A stretch of 64,000 nucleotides of DNA from RYN-230 sp963813975. GTDB lineage: Bacteria; Actinomycetota; Actinomycetes; Streptosporangiales; Streptosporangiaceae. The notes under the pieces are model-generated. The model searched no databases, was not told the DNA's origin, and saw only the letters and a list, made by a program, of their open reading frames with translations. Positions 1 through 8,755 of this stretch are shown in pieces (the stretch's first letter is position 1; the number at the start of each line of letters is the position of its first letter). Location of the stretch: the NCBI GenBank assembly GCA_963813975.1, contig CAWFAP010000001.1, positions 1,037,099 to 1,101,098 on the forward strand. Direction: 5' to 3'. The position numbers and the translations under genes are program-made.

Positions 1-2
1 AG

Positions 3-632
3 GATCTCGACGAGCTGCGGCTGGAACGGACGCTCGGCCGGTTCGCGGCCCGGCACATCGCGGCCGGGATCGCCCCCGACGTGCGCATGTTCACCGACCT
101 GTTCCGCATCGTGGCCGACTACGGGCTGGCCGTGCCCCCGGAGATCGCCGCGGTCTTCCGGGCGCTGGCCACCATGGAGGGCTCGCTCACCCAGCTGGCC
201 CCCGGCTTCGACGTGGTCGCCGAAGCCCGCCGTTTCGCGTCCGACCAGCTCGCCGACCAGTTCACCCCGGAGACCCTCAGGAGGACGGCGATCGAGGAAC
301 TGGCGGCGATGCTGCCCATGCTGCGGCGGCTGCCGAGGCGTATCGACCGCATCGGCGCCTCGCTCGAAACGGGGCGGCTCAGCGTCAATGTCCGGCTCTT
401 CGCCAACGCCGCCGACCGCCGGCACCTCACCGGCCTTCTGCACCAGGTCCTGCTCACGTTCCTGGCCGCCGCCGCGGGGATCATGGCGGTCATGATGATC
501 GGCCTGCACGGCGGGCCGGCCATCACCAGCAGCGTGACCCTCTACGCCTTCTTCGGCTACTGCCTGCTCGTGACCGCCGCGATCCTCGCCGTCCGCGTGC
601 TCGTCCTGGTCTTCCGTCCCGACACAAGCTGA
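3..632 (+). CDS. UbiB/ABC1-family atypical kinase, C-terminal part (5' end outside window)
   Basis: The frame is open at the left window edge, so only the last ~210 residues are visible. They form the helical region that follows the kinase-like core in ABC1/AarF/UbiB proteins and end in two hydrophobic segments (about nt 445-510 and 530-615), the C-terminal membrane anchor usual for the family. UbiB-type proteins are membrane-bound atypical kinases or ATPases linked to isoprenoid-quinone and lipid metabolism. The catalytic motifs would lie upstream of the window, so the call rests on the tail and overall character. No partner gene follows on the same strand. Confidence 0.75.
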   Translation, partial: DLDELRLERTLGRFAARHIAAGIAPDVRMFTDLFRIVADYGLAVPPEIAAVFRALATMEGSLTQLAPGFDVVAEARRFASDQLADQFTPETLRRTAIEELAAMLPMLRRLPRRIDRIGASLETGRLSVNVRLFANAADRRHLTGLLHQVLLTFLAAAAGIMAVMMIGLHGGPAITSSVTLYAFFGYCLLVTAAILAVRVLVLVFRPDTS

Positions 633-660
633 TGCCAAGCCGGGCTGGCCGGCCGCCCGG

Positions 661-906
661 TTATCGTGTGCGGCGGCTCGGGGGCCGCAGGGCCCAGGAC
701 AGTACGGCCAGGGCCGTCATGACGGCCAGCAGCGCCACCTCGCCAACGTCGTGGCCCGTGGTCAGGTGAGAGGCGATGGCCCCCGTGTAGGTGAAGAAGG
801 CCCCGCGCAGGCCCACTCCTTGAGCAGTGCGCGTCCCGGGACGAGCAGGGTGACCGCACCCAGCACCTTCCAGGTCCCCAGGAACCCGGCCTTCACCTCG
901 GTCCCC
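661..906 (-). pseudogene. DoxX-family membrane protein remnant
   Basis: On the minus strand two adjacent frames together encode the C-terminal half of a DoxX-like protein: GTWKVLGAVTLLVPG and ALLKEW in one frame, then FFTYTGAIASHLTTGHD in the next, ending at TAA (661-663). DoxX proteins are small four-helix membrane proteins related to quinone-linked redox or stress functions. The frame changes at a CCCC run (801-804, plus strand); one extra base there would restore continuity. The N-terminal half is missing, because sequence beyond ~906 belongs to an unrelated fragment, so this is a genuine remnant whatever the cause of the frameshift. Confidence 0.6.
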
Positions 907-1206
907 TCCTCATCGCCGTCACGGTCGCGGTCACGGCCTGGGGGTCGATGGTCGGTATCGCGGCCACTGGCCGGCTCACCCGCTGGCTGCCCGCCCGGCC
1001 GCGCCGTGCTCCCACGGCGGCGGTGGTCGCCGGGTTCGGCGCGATAGGCGCCGACGGGCTCGGCCTGGTGCTGCTCGCGGCCCAGCTGGCCACTGGCCCG
1101 GGGAAGCTTTCCCCGGGCCGCGGCGGCCGCGGCGAGCCTGTCCCGGCTGGTGGTCGCCGGGCGCGGGGGCCGCCGCTGCCTGGTCCTCCGGGCGAGCCTG
1201 ACCTGA
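894..1206 (+). pseudogene. Membrane-protein C-terminal remnant, unknown family
   Basis: From about 903 a plus-strand frame reads as a hydrophobic helix (LLIAVTVAVTAWGSMVGIAA), a basic loop, and a second helix (VVAGFGAIGADGLGLVLLAA). At about 1110 the coding character passes to the next frame, which is Ala-rich and ends at TGA (1204-1206). There is no start codon or RBS, and its upstream end touches the DoxX remnant on the other strand. I do not recognise the family. It looks like the last two membrane helices and tail of a lost gene. Confidence 0.35.
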
Positions 1207-1676
1207 GACAGCCGCCCGGAACGTTTCAGCCCAGATCGGCGCGATCCACGCAGAACACGCTCACCGGGTAGGGCTGGCCGGGCCCGAGAACTCGGTGGCT
1301 TCCGGCTGCGCCGGGCGGAATCCCCGAGGACTGAACCGTTCGCGGGATCCCGGTCGTACCTTGCCAAGAGCCACGGCCGACCCGGGACACCAGAACGGCA
1401 CTCCTGCCGACGGCGCGCACAGCGGTCAGGGCATGGCCGCAGCCGGAACAATGGCGTTTCCTGGGTAAGGCGTAAATCGGCGGGCCCATCTGAGGTCTAG
1501 GCTCGTATTACGGCCCATTTCTCGTGCGATACGTTGTCCCCGTGCTCTGTTCACCGTCGGTTCCCGGGGCCCGCTCATGGCCCGGTAATTTTCCCTCAAA
1601 TATTTCTGGGCGGGAGTGAACCGCGGGCGCTAAGGGGGTCGTAACTCTCAGCAGAAGCAGCAAGGGCCATCGGCCC
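1207..1676. other. Intergenic stretch, no gene seen
   Basis: About 470 nt between the decayed fragments and the DUF4190 gene. Frames open here lack RBS, recognisable motifs or consistent coding character. The right part is likely to hold the promoter of the downstream small membrane protein, but I cannot point to convincing -35/-10 boxes. Confidence 0.4.
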
Positions 1677-1688
1677 GAAGGAGGAGAA

Positions 1689-2003
1689 ATGAGTACGTAT
1701 TTCCCGCAGGAGCAGCCGGTCCCGTCGTACGCAGGCCAGCTGAAGCTGGTCCGGGCGTCTAATGGCCAGGCCGTGGCCGGAATGGTCCTCGGTATTCTGG
1801 CCGTCATCATCGAGTGGGGCGGCCTGCTCACCCTGGGCATGGCCGTGGCCGCGATCATTTGCGGTGCGATCGGCCTGAACCGGAGTCGTGAGGTCGGACT
1901 GGGTCACGGGCAGGCCGTGGCCGGCGTGACCCTCGGGATCATCGGCTGCGTCCTGTACCTGGTCTGGGGCCTCGTCTCGCTGGGACTGTTCCTCCTCATC
2001 TGA
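1689..2003 (+). CDS. DUF4190 small membrane protein
   Basis: A 104-residue protein with a short polar N-terminus and the duplicated hairpin typical of DUF4190: NGQAVAGMVLGILAVI starts the first membrane pair and a closely similar GHGQAVAGVTLGIIG starts the second. The strong Shine-Dalgarno AAGGAGGA at 1677-1684 fixes the ATG at 1689. DUF4190 proteins are common in actinomycetes, often attached to signalling domains. This one is the bare membrane module, so its role is unknown. It is monocistronic and followed by a terminator hairpin. Confidence 0.85.
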   Translation: MSTYFPQEQPVPSYAGQLKLVRASNGQAVAGMVLGILAVIIEWGGLLTLGMAVAAIICGAIGLNRSREVGLGHGQAVAGVTLGIIGCVLYLVWGLVSLGLFLLI

Positions 2004-2043
2004 GGAAATACCGCTCAGCAGATCGGGCCGGGAAGGATCGGCT

Positions 2044-2082
2044 GGCCCCGGCAATGCTGGAACAACAGCATCGGCCGGGGCC
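2044..2082 (+). terminator. Hairpin terminator after the DUF4190 gene
   Basis: A 16/17-base inverted repeat with arms at 2044-2059 and 2066-2082 and loop GAACAA. Nine G/C pairs at the base and six pairs near the loop are separated by one small bulge. It starts 41 nt after the stop codon and has no U tract, as is common in actinomycetes. Confidence 0.55.
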
Positions 2083-2195
2083 ACCTGATCATCTGGAAGT
2101 CCGGCCGCAGCCTGATACGGCCGGACCGGCGCACAATTCCGGGCAGGAAACTATTGCGCGCTCGCCGTGTGTTGCTAAAGCGTGAGGGCTGAAAC

Positions 2196-4610
2196 GTGAG
2201 TAGGACCCAGTTCCGGGCTATCTACGTGACTCTGACGATGACGTTCGTCCTGCCCCTGTTGGTCAGTGTGATCAGCGAGCAGATGAACCGGGTCGCAGCG
2301 AATGACTGGAAGCATTACTGGCCGTACTTCGCGGCCGCCGCCGTGCTCATCCTGGCTGCGCTGGCCCGCCACACAATCCACTCTCGCCCGGCGGCCGATC
2401 TGGGCGAGGTCGCGGACCGGCTGGCGCGTTCTATATCGGAGCAATGGCGCGCGGAAGCCGCCACTCGGAAGATCAATGACCCCGTAACGCTACTGGTGCC
2501 ATGGCGGAGGGTCCGGGACCCTATTTCCGAGGGCCCACCCGGCAACGCAGGCGGAATATCGTTGTTTGACGACCTGATCGACGCGATCCCCGCGCAGCGC
2601 CTGATCGTTCTGGGTAAGCCCGGTGCGGGGAAGACAGCTCTGCTGGTTGACCTGGTCCTGAGGCTGCTGCAGCGGCAAGACCGCGAAACGGGCTGGGCGG
2701 ACCGGCCCCACAGCGATCAGATCGTCCCGGTGGTGTTCTCGCTCTCATCCTGGAGTCCCGACCAGACGCTGCGTGACTGGCTGGTGGACCGGCTGGAGGC
2801 GGAGCATCCGGAGCTCCAGGCGCCAGAGCACAGTGACCCTGAGGCGCCCACCCGGGCCCGCGCGCTGGTGGAGCGGAACCTGATCCTGCCGGTGCTCGAC
2901 GGGTTCGACGAGATCCCCGACGTGAAGCGCGCTGAGGCGCTAGCGAAGGTCAGCGAGGCGCTGCAGTACAGCCCCATGGGAATCGTGATCGCCAGCCGCG
3001 ATCACGAGTTCCGGGCGGCGGCGGACGCCCCCGCCAGCGAAGTGGGCGTCGCACCTGGTGCCGTCGTCGTGCGTCTAGACGATGTGACCGCGGGCGCGGC
3101 CGCGCATTACCTCGACCCGCGCGGGACCGGTCGGTGGGCGAAGGTCCTCGCGGAACTCGGCCAGGATTCGCCCGTAGGCCATGCGCTGCGGACACCGCTG
3201 ATGATCAGCCTTGCCTACGCGGTCTACAACCGCCGCCCCCCCGGCCGGCCAGAGATATCCCTGCCGTCTCCTGATCAGCTGCTCGCGTTCAACTCCGAGG
3301 AGGAAGTCCGCTATCACCTCTTCGACGCCTGCGTCCCGGCTGCCTACCGTGACCAGCCAGGAAAAGCCGGGTCGGCCGTGCGCTGGCTGACCTCTCTGGC
3401 CCGGTACCTGGATGCGGGGCGGGATCCGCTCTGGCACCGGCCGGCCAAGTCCCCGGAACCCGCGGCGCAGGCAACGCCGAGCCGCCATCCGGCGGGAGCC
3501 GATCTCGCGTGGTGGAGGCTGCGGGCGTCCGTCCCCCGCCCCGTCGTCGGCCTCATCGTGGGACTACCCCCGGCGGTCGCGGTCGGCCTGGTGGCCGGCC
3601 TGACTCCCGGGCTCGGGTCCGGGCTCGGGCTCGGCACGATCGCGGGCTTTGCCGCCGGCGCAGCACCGGGGGTGATCCGGCACGGAAGCTGGCGGGTGCC
3701 ACGGTCACGGGACAGCATCGGCGCCGGTATCGCCGGAGGGTTCGCCGGTGCCCTGCTGGGGGCCGCGCTGGGCGGGCTGGTCGTGTGGGCCACCGGGGAT
3801 GGCCAGGTCACAAGGGGCCTGATGGGATCCCTGGGCGTCGGCATCGGCGTCGGGGTATGCCACGGACTCCGCCGCGGCATCCCGGCGGCGGCGGTCGGCG
3901 GCGCGGTAGTGGCGCTCACCGCCGGTGCTGGTACCGGTCTGCCGGCCGGGGTGGTGGACGGGCTGGGCGCCTGGCTGGCGGCCGCCGTCACCATCGAGAG
4001 CATCCATCGCGGCGAGCCCTCGCGCGGGGTGCGTGGCCTGGGCTGGTCGAAGGCTGGCTATCTCGTCGGTGCCACAGCCGGGATCGGCATCGGCCTGCTT
4101 GCTGGTCCGGTCGCGGGTCTGGTCGCCGCGACGGTCGGCGGGTTCGCCGCCGGGCTGCAGGGCACGCCCGCCGACCTTGCGTGGACGGATGCCGCCGATG
4201 GGCCGGCTGAGCTGCTGGCCCGGGATCGCGCCACCTGCTGGCTCATCGCACTCGTCGGCGGGGGAGCCTTCGGGCTGGGAGCGGGCCTGGGCGTCCGGGT
4301 CGCGGTCGGCCTGGCGGCCGGGCTGACCGTCGGGCTGATCGCCGCGTCCATCCAGGCCGCGTGGCTGCCGTTCACGATCGCCCGGTTCTGGCTGGCCGCC
4401 ACAGGCTGGCTGCCGCTCAGGCTCATGTCCTTCCTGGCCGACGCGCACCGACGCGGGGTCCTCCGCCAGGTGGGAGGCGTCTACCAGTTCCGTCACGTTG
4501 ACCTGCAGCGCCGGCTTGCCCGTCAGGACGCCACCGCGGCCTCCGCGGACCTGCGGCCTGAGCCGTATCCGCGCATGGCGGGCGGCGCGAAGCCGGTGAC
4601 GTCCGGGTAG
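2196..4610 (+). CDS. NACHT-domain STAND NTPase with glycine-rich membrane C-terminus
   Basis: An 804-residue protein. Two N-terminal membrane helices (residues ~10-27 and ~43-60) precede a NACHT NTPase core: Walker A GKPGAGKT (~140-147) and Walker B-like LPVLDGFDEIPD (~231-242). From about residue 440 to 750 the chain is a long run of Gly/Ala-rich hydrophobic segments resembling stacked glycine-zipper helices. STAND NTPases use nucleotide-driven oligomerisation for signalling, and some NACHT proteins act in phage defence. No effector domain (nuclease, protease, TIR) is visible, so the membrane region may itself be the output. The GTG start at 2196 lies just after a weak GAGGG. The gene stands alone. 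Confidence 0.85.
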   Translation: MSRTQFRAIYVTLTMTFVLPLLVSVISEQMNRVAANDWKHYWPYFAAAAVLILAALARHTIHSRPAADLGEVADRLARSISEQWRAEAATRKINDPVTLLVPWRRVRDPISEGPPGNAGGISLFDDLIDAIPAQRLIVLGKPGAGKTALLVDLVLRLLQRQDRETGWADRPHSDQIVPVVFSLSSWSPDQTLRDWLVDRLEAEHPELQAPEHSDPEAPTRARALVERNLILPVLDGFDEIPDVKRAEALAKVSEALQYSPMGIVIASRDHEFRAAADAPASEVGVAPGAVVVRLDDVTAGAAAHYLDPRGTGRWAKVLAELGQDSPVGHALRTPLMISLAYAVYNRRPPGRPEISLPSPDQLLAFNSEEEVRYHLFDACVPAAYRDQPGKAGSAVRWLTSLARYLDAGRDPLWHRPAKSPEPAAQATPSRHPAGADLAWWRLRASVPRPVVGLIVGLPPAVAVGLVAGLTPGLGSGLGLGTIAGFAAGAAPGVIRHGSWRVPRSRDSIGAGIAGGFAGALLGAALGGLVVWATGDGQVTRGLMGSLGVGIGVGVCHGLRRGIPAAAVGGAVVALTAGAGTGLPAGVVDGLGAWLAAAVTIESIHRGEPSRGVRGLGWSKAGYLVGATAGIGIGLLAGPVAGLVAATVGGFAAGLQGTPADLAWTDAADGPAELLARDRATCWLIALVGGGAFGLGAGLGVRVAVGLAAGLTVGLIAASIQAAWLPFTIARFWLAATGWLPLRLMSFLADAHRRGVLRQVGGVYQFRHVDLQRRLARQDATAASADLRPEPYPRMAGGAKPVTSG

Positions 4611-4780
4611 AAGATCGCTGACGAGCCGGCTGGCCGAAGGGCCGGTTTGGATGCGCCCCGGCCGGGCACGCTCGCGTTGACATAACGACACAAGTCGGCC
4701 CAGTGCTGGTACCCGCGCCAACCCGGTGACGGCCGACGAAACCAGGCCCTTGTCCCGGCCGGAAAAGACCGGGGCGTTGT

Positions 4781-4803
4781 GAACCGTTCGGCGGGTGGAC
4801 GTC
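4781..4803 (+). promoter_or_regulatory. Possible ECF-type promoter of the sigma/anti-sigma operon
   Basis: GAAC at 4781-4784 and CGTC at 4800-4803 are separated by 15 nt, resembling the GGAAC/CGTC elements read by ECF sigma factors, though the spacer is slightly short. It lies just upstream of an ECF sigma gene, so autoregulation is plausible. It supports initiation at the GTG at 4831 rather than 4795. Confidence 0.3.
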
Positions 4804-4830
4804 GTAAGAACCTGGTTGGGGGGCGTCACA

Positions 4831-5403
4831 GTGTCGGTGACCGATGCTGAGGACCGCAGCGCTGCCGAGGAGGCAGGGCTGGTCGCGCAGATAGCTGCCG
4901 GGGATGTGGAGGGCCCGGTGGCCGAGCTTTACCGCAGGTATGGGCGGCGCCTGTACCGCTTCGGGATGCAGGCGCTCGGGAACGACGGACTGGCAGAGGA
5001 AATGGTTCAGGAGTGCTTCGTCAGGCTGTGGCGGACCGCCGTGCGGTACGACCCTGGGCGGGCTGGTGTCGGCACCTACCTGTTCGTGATCGCCCGGACC
5101 ATCGCGCTGGACATCCGCAAGCGCCCATCGTCCCGGGAACTGCTTCCGCTGGAAGAGGTCTACACGCCGCCTCAGTTCGACAAGGTCGAACAGGTACTGG
5201 ACAGCCTGATCATGCGCGAAGCGCTCGACACCCTGAGCGTCGCGCACCGGCAGGTGATCCGCCTGGCTCATGACCAGGACCTCACGCAGTCCCAGATCGC
5301 CGACCGGCTCGGCCTGCCGTTAGGCACGGTGAAGACACGGATGTTCCACGCCATGCGGGCTCTGCGTGCCGCTCTGGATGAGCGAGGTTTCCATGCCGCC
5401 TGA
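4831..5403 (+). CDS. ECF (group 4) RNA polymerase sigma factor
   Basis: Sigma region 2 covers the first ~90 residues (ELYRRYGRRLYRFGMQAL, then GNDGLAEEMVQECFVRLWR). Sigma region 4 is at the C-terminus, with the helix-turn-helix LTQSQIADRLGLPLGTVKTR. It directs RNA polymerase to a small stress regulon. I prefer GTG 4831, preceded by a GGGGGG run at 4818-4823. GTG 4795 would add 12 residues but overlaps the likely promoter. The stop overlaps the start of the anti-sigma gene, so the two are translationally coupled and the sigma factor is probably held by that partner. Confidence 0.9.
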   Translation: MSVTDAEDRSAAEEAGLVAQIAAGDVEGPVAELYRRYGRRLYRFGMQALGNDGLAEEMVQECFVRLWRTAVRYDPGRAGVGTYLFVIARTIALDIRKRPSSRELLPLEEVYTPPQFDKVEQVLDSLIMREALDTLSVAHRQVIRLAHDQDLTQSQIADRLGLPLGTVKTRMFHAMRALRAALDERGFHAA

Positions 5404-6250
5404 CGCCAGTAACCCCGAATTGCGGCACCCCGACGCGGCGGGCTGGGCCCTGGGTGCCCTGGACCCGGGTGACGCCGCGGCCTTCGAGGTCCACCTCCGC
5501 GACTGCGCCGCGTGCCAGGGGGACGTGGCCGGGTTCGCGGCCGTGACCCGGGCCCTGAAGTCCCCCGCACCGGCCGTTGAGCCACCAGCTGGCCTGGCGG
5601 CCAAGACGCTGGCCAGCGTCCAGCACGCCATCATGACCGCCGGCCAGGCCGGCCAGCCTGCCCCCGGGGCAGCCACGGTCATGACGGCCGTGCCCGCCCA
5701 GCGGCCCGCCACCGCCGCCACCGTCCAGCAGGCCGTCCAGGAAGCCAAAAGTCCCGAAGACACCCCCAGTCCATCTCCGGCCAGGATGTCGAGGTGGTGG
5801 CACTGGCACTGGAACTTTCCCGTCTTCTCCCTCGCCGCGGCGTTCGGCGCGGCCGCCGCCGCCATCGTCATCGTCGTAGTGGGTCAGGCCGCTCCGGCTC
5901 TTGCCGCGGCGACATTCCCCATGTACTCAGGAGCGGGCGATGCTGCGGGGACGGTGGTCGTCGATCGGGGAGCTAACGGGTGGACGCTGAATGGCGCGCT
6001 CAGCCACCTTCGCCGCCTCTCAGGTCACCAGTACTACGAGTGCTGGTACCTCAGGTCGGCCAGCGACCCGCCCTCGGACGCTATTACGGCGGGCTCGTTC
6101 ACCTACGCGCCGGGCGGAAGCGGGACGTTCACGATGACGAGCGCGGCTGATCCGGGGCACTACAAGATCATGGAGATCGCTATCCAGCATCCCGGTGATA
6201 ACGGCCGTCCCGGCCAGGTCATCCTCAGGGGCTCTGCTCAACCAGCCTGA
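5393..6250 (+). CDS. RskA-like zinc-finger anti-sigma factor
   Basis: The N-terminal anti-sigma domain carries the ZAS signature HLRDCAAC (HxxxCxxC). A proline/alanine-rich linker, one membrane helix (FSLAAAFGAAAAAIVIVVVG) and an extracytoplasmic RskA-type domain follow. Proteins of this design bind the sigma factor in the cytoplasm and release it after regulated proteolysis or a redox signal. ATG 5393 overlaps the sigma stop codon and has GCGAGG upstream; ATG 5378 is an alternative. The long Ala/Gln/Pro linker (residues ~60-135) is larger than in most relatives. The operon partner is the sigma factor immediately upstream. Confidence 0.85.
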   Translation: MPPDASNPELRHPDAAGWALGALDPGDAAAFEVHLRDCAACQGDVAGFAAVTRALKSPAPAVEPPAGLAAKTLASVQHAIMTAGQAGQPAPGAATVMTAVPAQRPATAATVQQAVQEAKSPEDTPSPSPARMSRWWHWHWNFPVFSLAAAFGAAAAAIVIVVVGQAAPALAAATFPMYSGAGDAAGTVVVDRGANGWTLNGALSHLRRLSGHQYYECWYLRSASDPPSDAITAGSFTYAPGGSGTFTMTSAADPGHYKIMEIAIQHPGDNGRPGQVILRGSAQPA

Positions 6251-6314
6251 ATCCAGCATTCCCATCCACGTGCCTTGCCCGGTCACCGGGGGCCGCCGTC
6301 CGCCCCAGTACGTT

Positions 6315-7631
6315 ATGGGCATGGCAGCGGATGAGCCGGGAAAAAAGCCAGAGCGGAGGCAGCAGATCCTCGCGGCTGGCCTCATCGGCGGCGTGGCCGG
6401 GGCAGCGCTCACCGGTCATCGAGGTGCCCGGGCGGCTGGAATGGGAGCGGTCGCCGGGGCGGCGGTGCTGGCCGCGTCCGAGGCCGTGGCCCGGGCTCAG
6501 CAGCGTCCGGGTGAGATCCCGCCGCTGTGGTCGCGGATCGCGACCAGCGCCGCCCTGGTCGCGCCGCTGGGGTGGGCGGCCGGCCGCCTGAAGCCCCTCA
6601 GGCCGGTCGAGGTGGGCGCGGCCGCCGGGGCTCTCGGCGGCCTGCTGGGGATCCGGCCGCAGAAGGTGCTGCTCGGGCCGCTGTTCGGGGCCGCGGTGGG
6701 CGGGGCGCTCGGCGCCGGGCGGCGGCCGGTGCCCCCGTCGGTCGTGGCTGCGGCCACGATGCTGGCTTACCGGGTCACGTCTTCGCTGGTGTTCCGGGAC
6801 GCTCAGGTCAGCCTGCTCGCCGAGCGGGTCCGGGCGGAAGACGTGCCGTTCGTCGTGCCGCGCGAATCCCGGTCCCGGTACGTCGGCACCGGCTACATCC
6901 GCGAGCTGGCCGAGGTGCTCGGCGGGCGGTACGTCGCCGATGCGCCGGACGTGGGCATCGTCGCCTCGGTGGATGAGCTGGCGGGCCCGGAATTCAACCC
7001 GGTGGGAGTCGACCCGCTGGTCCGCGAGTTCTACGAGCACACCACCCGCTTCTCCCTCGACATCGTCCCGGAGTGGCGGCTGTGGGTCCGACCCGGCTAT
7101 CTGCTCTACCGGACGCTGGTAGCGCGCCCGCTGGGCCAGGCGAATGTGCCGATGAACCAGCGCGAGACCCAGCGGGGTATCCGCAGCCGGATCGACACGA
7201 TCATCCCGCCCGGACGTGAGGACGAGGCCCCGACAATCCGGGGCTGGATCCGCTCGTTCACCGACACCGATGAGCCGATCTACGTCGGCATCTACACCAC
7301 GTACCGGCGTGACGGCCGCGGGTACGTCAGCGTGGGCTTCCCGGTGCCGCAAGCCAGCTTCACCGCGACGCTGCTGCCGCAGGCCCGCGCCGGCGGCGGC
7401 CTGATCCTGACCAGCCGCAGCGAGCTCGACCAGCCGGGCCACTACCTCACCTACATTGACCCGGACAGCCGGGACCTTACGGTGCTGGCAGTCCGTGGTT
7501 TTGCCGAGCAGCTCGACGTCTACCTGGAGGACGGCGAGCTGCGGGCAGATCACGCCTTCTCGGTCTTCGGCTTCCCGTTCCTGGTCCTGCACTACCGCAT
7601 GTACCGCAAACCTGCCGGGCCCGCGGCATAA
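6315..7631 (+). CDS. Conserved hypothetical protein, membrane-associated N-terminus
   Basis: About 438 residues from ATG 6315 (ATG 6321 is also possible). The first ~170 residues are Gly/Ala-rich hydrophobic segments likely to insert in or lie on the membrane. The remainder is a soluble alpha/beta domain of about 270 residues with no cysteine motif or nucleotide-binding loop that I can see. I do not recognise the family. It starts 64 nt after the anti-sigma gene on the same strand, so it may belong to the same sigma operon. Confidence 0.7.
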   Translation: MGMAADEPGKKPERRQQILAAGLIGGVAGAALTGHRGARAAGMGAVAGAAVLAASEAVARAQQRPGEIPPLWSRIATSAALVAPLGWAAGRLKPLRPVEVGAAAGALGGLLGIRPQKVLLGPLFGAAVGGALGAGRRPVPPSVVAAATMLAYRVTSSLVFRDAQVSLLAERVRAEDVPFVVPRESRSRYVGTGYIRELAEVLGGRYVADAPDVGIVASVDELAGPEFNPVGVDPLVREFYEHTTRFSLDIVPEWRLWVRPGYLLYRTLVARPLGQANVPMNQRETQRGIRSRIDTIIPPGREDEAPTIRGWIRSFTDTDEPIYVGIYTTYRRDGRGYVSVGFPVPQASFTATLLPQARAGGGLILTSRSELDQPGHYLTYIDPDSRDLTVLAVRGFAEQLDVYLEDGELRADHAFSVFGFPFLVLHYRMYRKPAGPAA

Positions 7632-8065
7632 CGCTGAGTGGTGCGGGACACGGCTACTGGGACCGTGACGGCCATGGTCCGCTGCGCTGGGGCGGGGAGG
7701 CTTCCCTCCTCGGCGCGGGAATTGCGGCCGCGAGCCATACGGCGTTTTCGCCGTCTGCCCGCGGAAACCGGGCCCTGCGCCAATCCGGTGGTCGCCGGGC
7801 CACGGATCTAGCGATTTCACCTTGGACGGCACCAGCATCTTCTACGAAACGTCGTAGGAAAACGGCTGGACCAGCCTGGCTGCGGTGATTTGGGCCCAGC
7901 CTCGGTCCTGGACGCCGACACGGTCATGGCCATGACCGCGGCTGGAGGACTGCAACGGAGTGCACCGTGACCTGCGTTTTGCCAGCCAAGGGCAATTCCG
8001 CCTTGCGTAATGCGGCCGACTGATCGGCGTTTCGTCAAGGTTTAAACTGATAAGGAGCTGATCGG
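7632..8065. other. Intergenic stretch with a palindrome, no convincing gene
   Basis: About 430 nt. Short frames give peptide-like fragments (for example FTLDGTSIFYETS near 7815-7850) that could be a worn-out gene, but they lack start, RBS and continuity. The notable element is the perfect 18-bp palindrome at 7921-7938. The right end holds the promoter of the secreted-protein operon. Confidence 0.3.
7921..7938. repeat. Perfect 18-bp palindrome
   Basis: CGGTCATGGCCATGACCG is its own reverse complement. It is intergenic, about 170 nt upstream of the secreted-protein operon, and could be an operator for a dimeric regulator. No regulator gene is adjacent. Confidence 0.4.
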
Positions 8066-8094
8066 TTGACGCGTCCCGAGTGCGAAGCGATGAT
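8066..8094 (+). promoter_or_regulatory. Possible housekeeping-type promoter
   Basis: TTGACG (8066-8071), a 17-nt spacer and GATGAT (8089-8094) give a good -35 box and a weak -10 box. They are correctly placed for transcription starting near 8100, just before the secreted-protein gene. Confidence 0.4.
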
Positions 8095-8122
8095 GTGAAA
8101 CACGTGCAGTATGGGGGCGCAG

Positions 8123-8755
8123 ATGCACATGCGGCGATTGCTGGCGGTACCGCTTGCGGTCCTCGTCGCCCTGGTGGCGCTCGCTAGTTTCGCCCAGAGG
8201 TCGGACGCGAGTGTCGGGGTTGGCGTGCAAGCCGGTCCCGTGCGTCTCGGGAGCCTGGCGCACCGTGGAGAGAAGTACGCGCTTCCGCTGTACGTCGTTA
8301 ACACCGGGACTGAAGCCGAGGCCGTCAGCATGCGTGTCGAGCGGCTTGACCGGGGCGCAGGCCGGGCTGTTCCGCCGTCCTGGATCCAGCTCGCCGGTCC
8401 TGCCGTGCAGCTCGCGCCGGGCAAAGCGGCCCGCCTTTCCCTTGAACTTGTCGTTCCGGGCGGTGCTAAGCCGGGCACGTACCTGAGTGACATCGTGGTC
8501 ACCGGTTCGGCAGCGGGCCAGACAGGGACGGCCACTCTTGGTGTCGCCGCCGCGACCAAGCTCGAGTTCAGCGTCAGCTCCGCACCGGCACAGGGGACGC
8601 ACTCCTTCCCGGTCTGGATCTGGTGGGTCATAGCCGGGCTGCTCCTGCTGGCCCTCGCCGTCTTCGGCGTCCGCAGATCCGGCCTCCGGATCCGGGTCGA
8701 ACGGAGTACCGGCAACCGGGGCGCCGTCGCCCGGCAAGGAGGTCCGGGTGACTGA
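8123..8755 (+). CDS. Secreted, membrane-anchored Ig-like (DUF916-like) protein
   Basis: A classical signal peptide (LLAVPLAVLVALVALASFA) is followed by a beta-rich domain whose pattern (a retained NTG in the middle, then LAPGKAARLSLELVVPGG and GTYLSDIVV) resembles DUF916 and bacterial Ig-like surface domains. A C-terminal helix (VWIWWVIAGLLLLALAVFGV) and a basic tail anchor it. Starts at 8111, 8123 and 8129 are possible; 8123 has GGGGCG before it. It overlaps the next gene by 8 nt. The pair looks like an exported complex at the cell surface, with unknown ligand. Confidence 0.75.
   Translation: MHMRRLLAVPLAVLVALVALASFAQRSDASVGVGVQAGPVRLGSLAHRGEKYALPLYVVNTGTEAEAVSMRVERLDRGAGRAVPPSWIQLAGPAVQLAPGKAARLSLELVVPGGAKPGTYLSDIVVTGSAAGQTGTATLGVAAATKLEFSVSSAPAQGTHSFPVWIWWVIAGLLLLALAVFGVRRSGLRIRVERSTGNRGAVARQGGPGD

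Noticed and set aside
4620..4650. A terminator after the NACHT gene
   Set aside because: GGCC-GAAG-GGCC gives only a 4-bp perfect stem with poor extension, too weak to list.
3705..4829. A 374-codon minus-strand frame
   Set aside because: It is antisense to the glycine-rich half of the NACHT gene; its Arg/Gly/Gln composition is typical of a shadow frame.
6225..7838. A 537-codon open frame on the minus strand
   Set aside because: It mirrors the hypothetical membrane protein on the plus strand, is rich in Arg, Gly, His and Pro without motifs, and results from GC-rich third positions.
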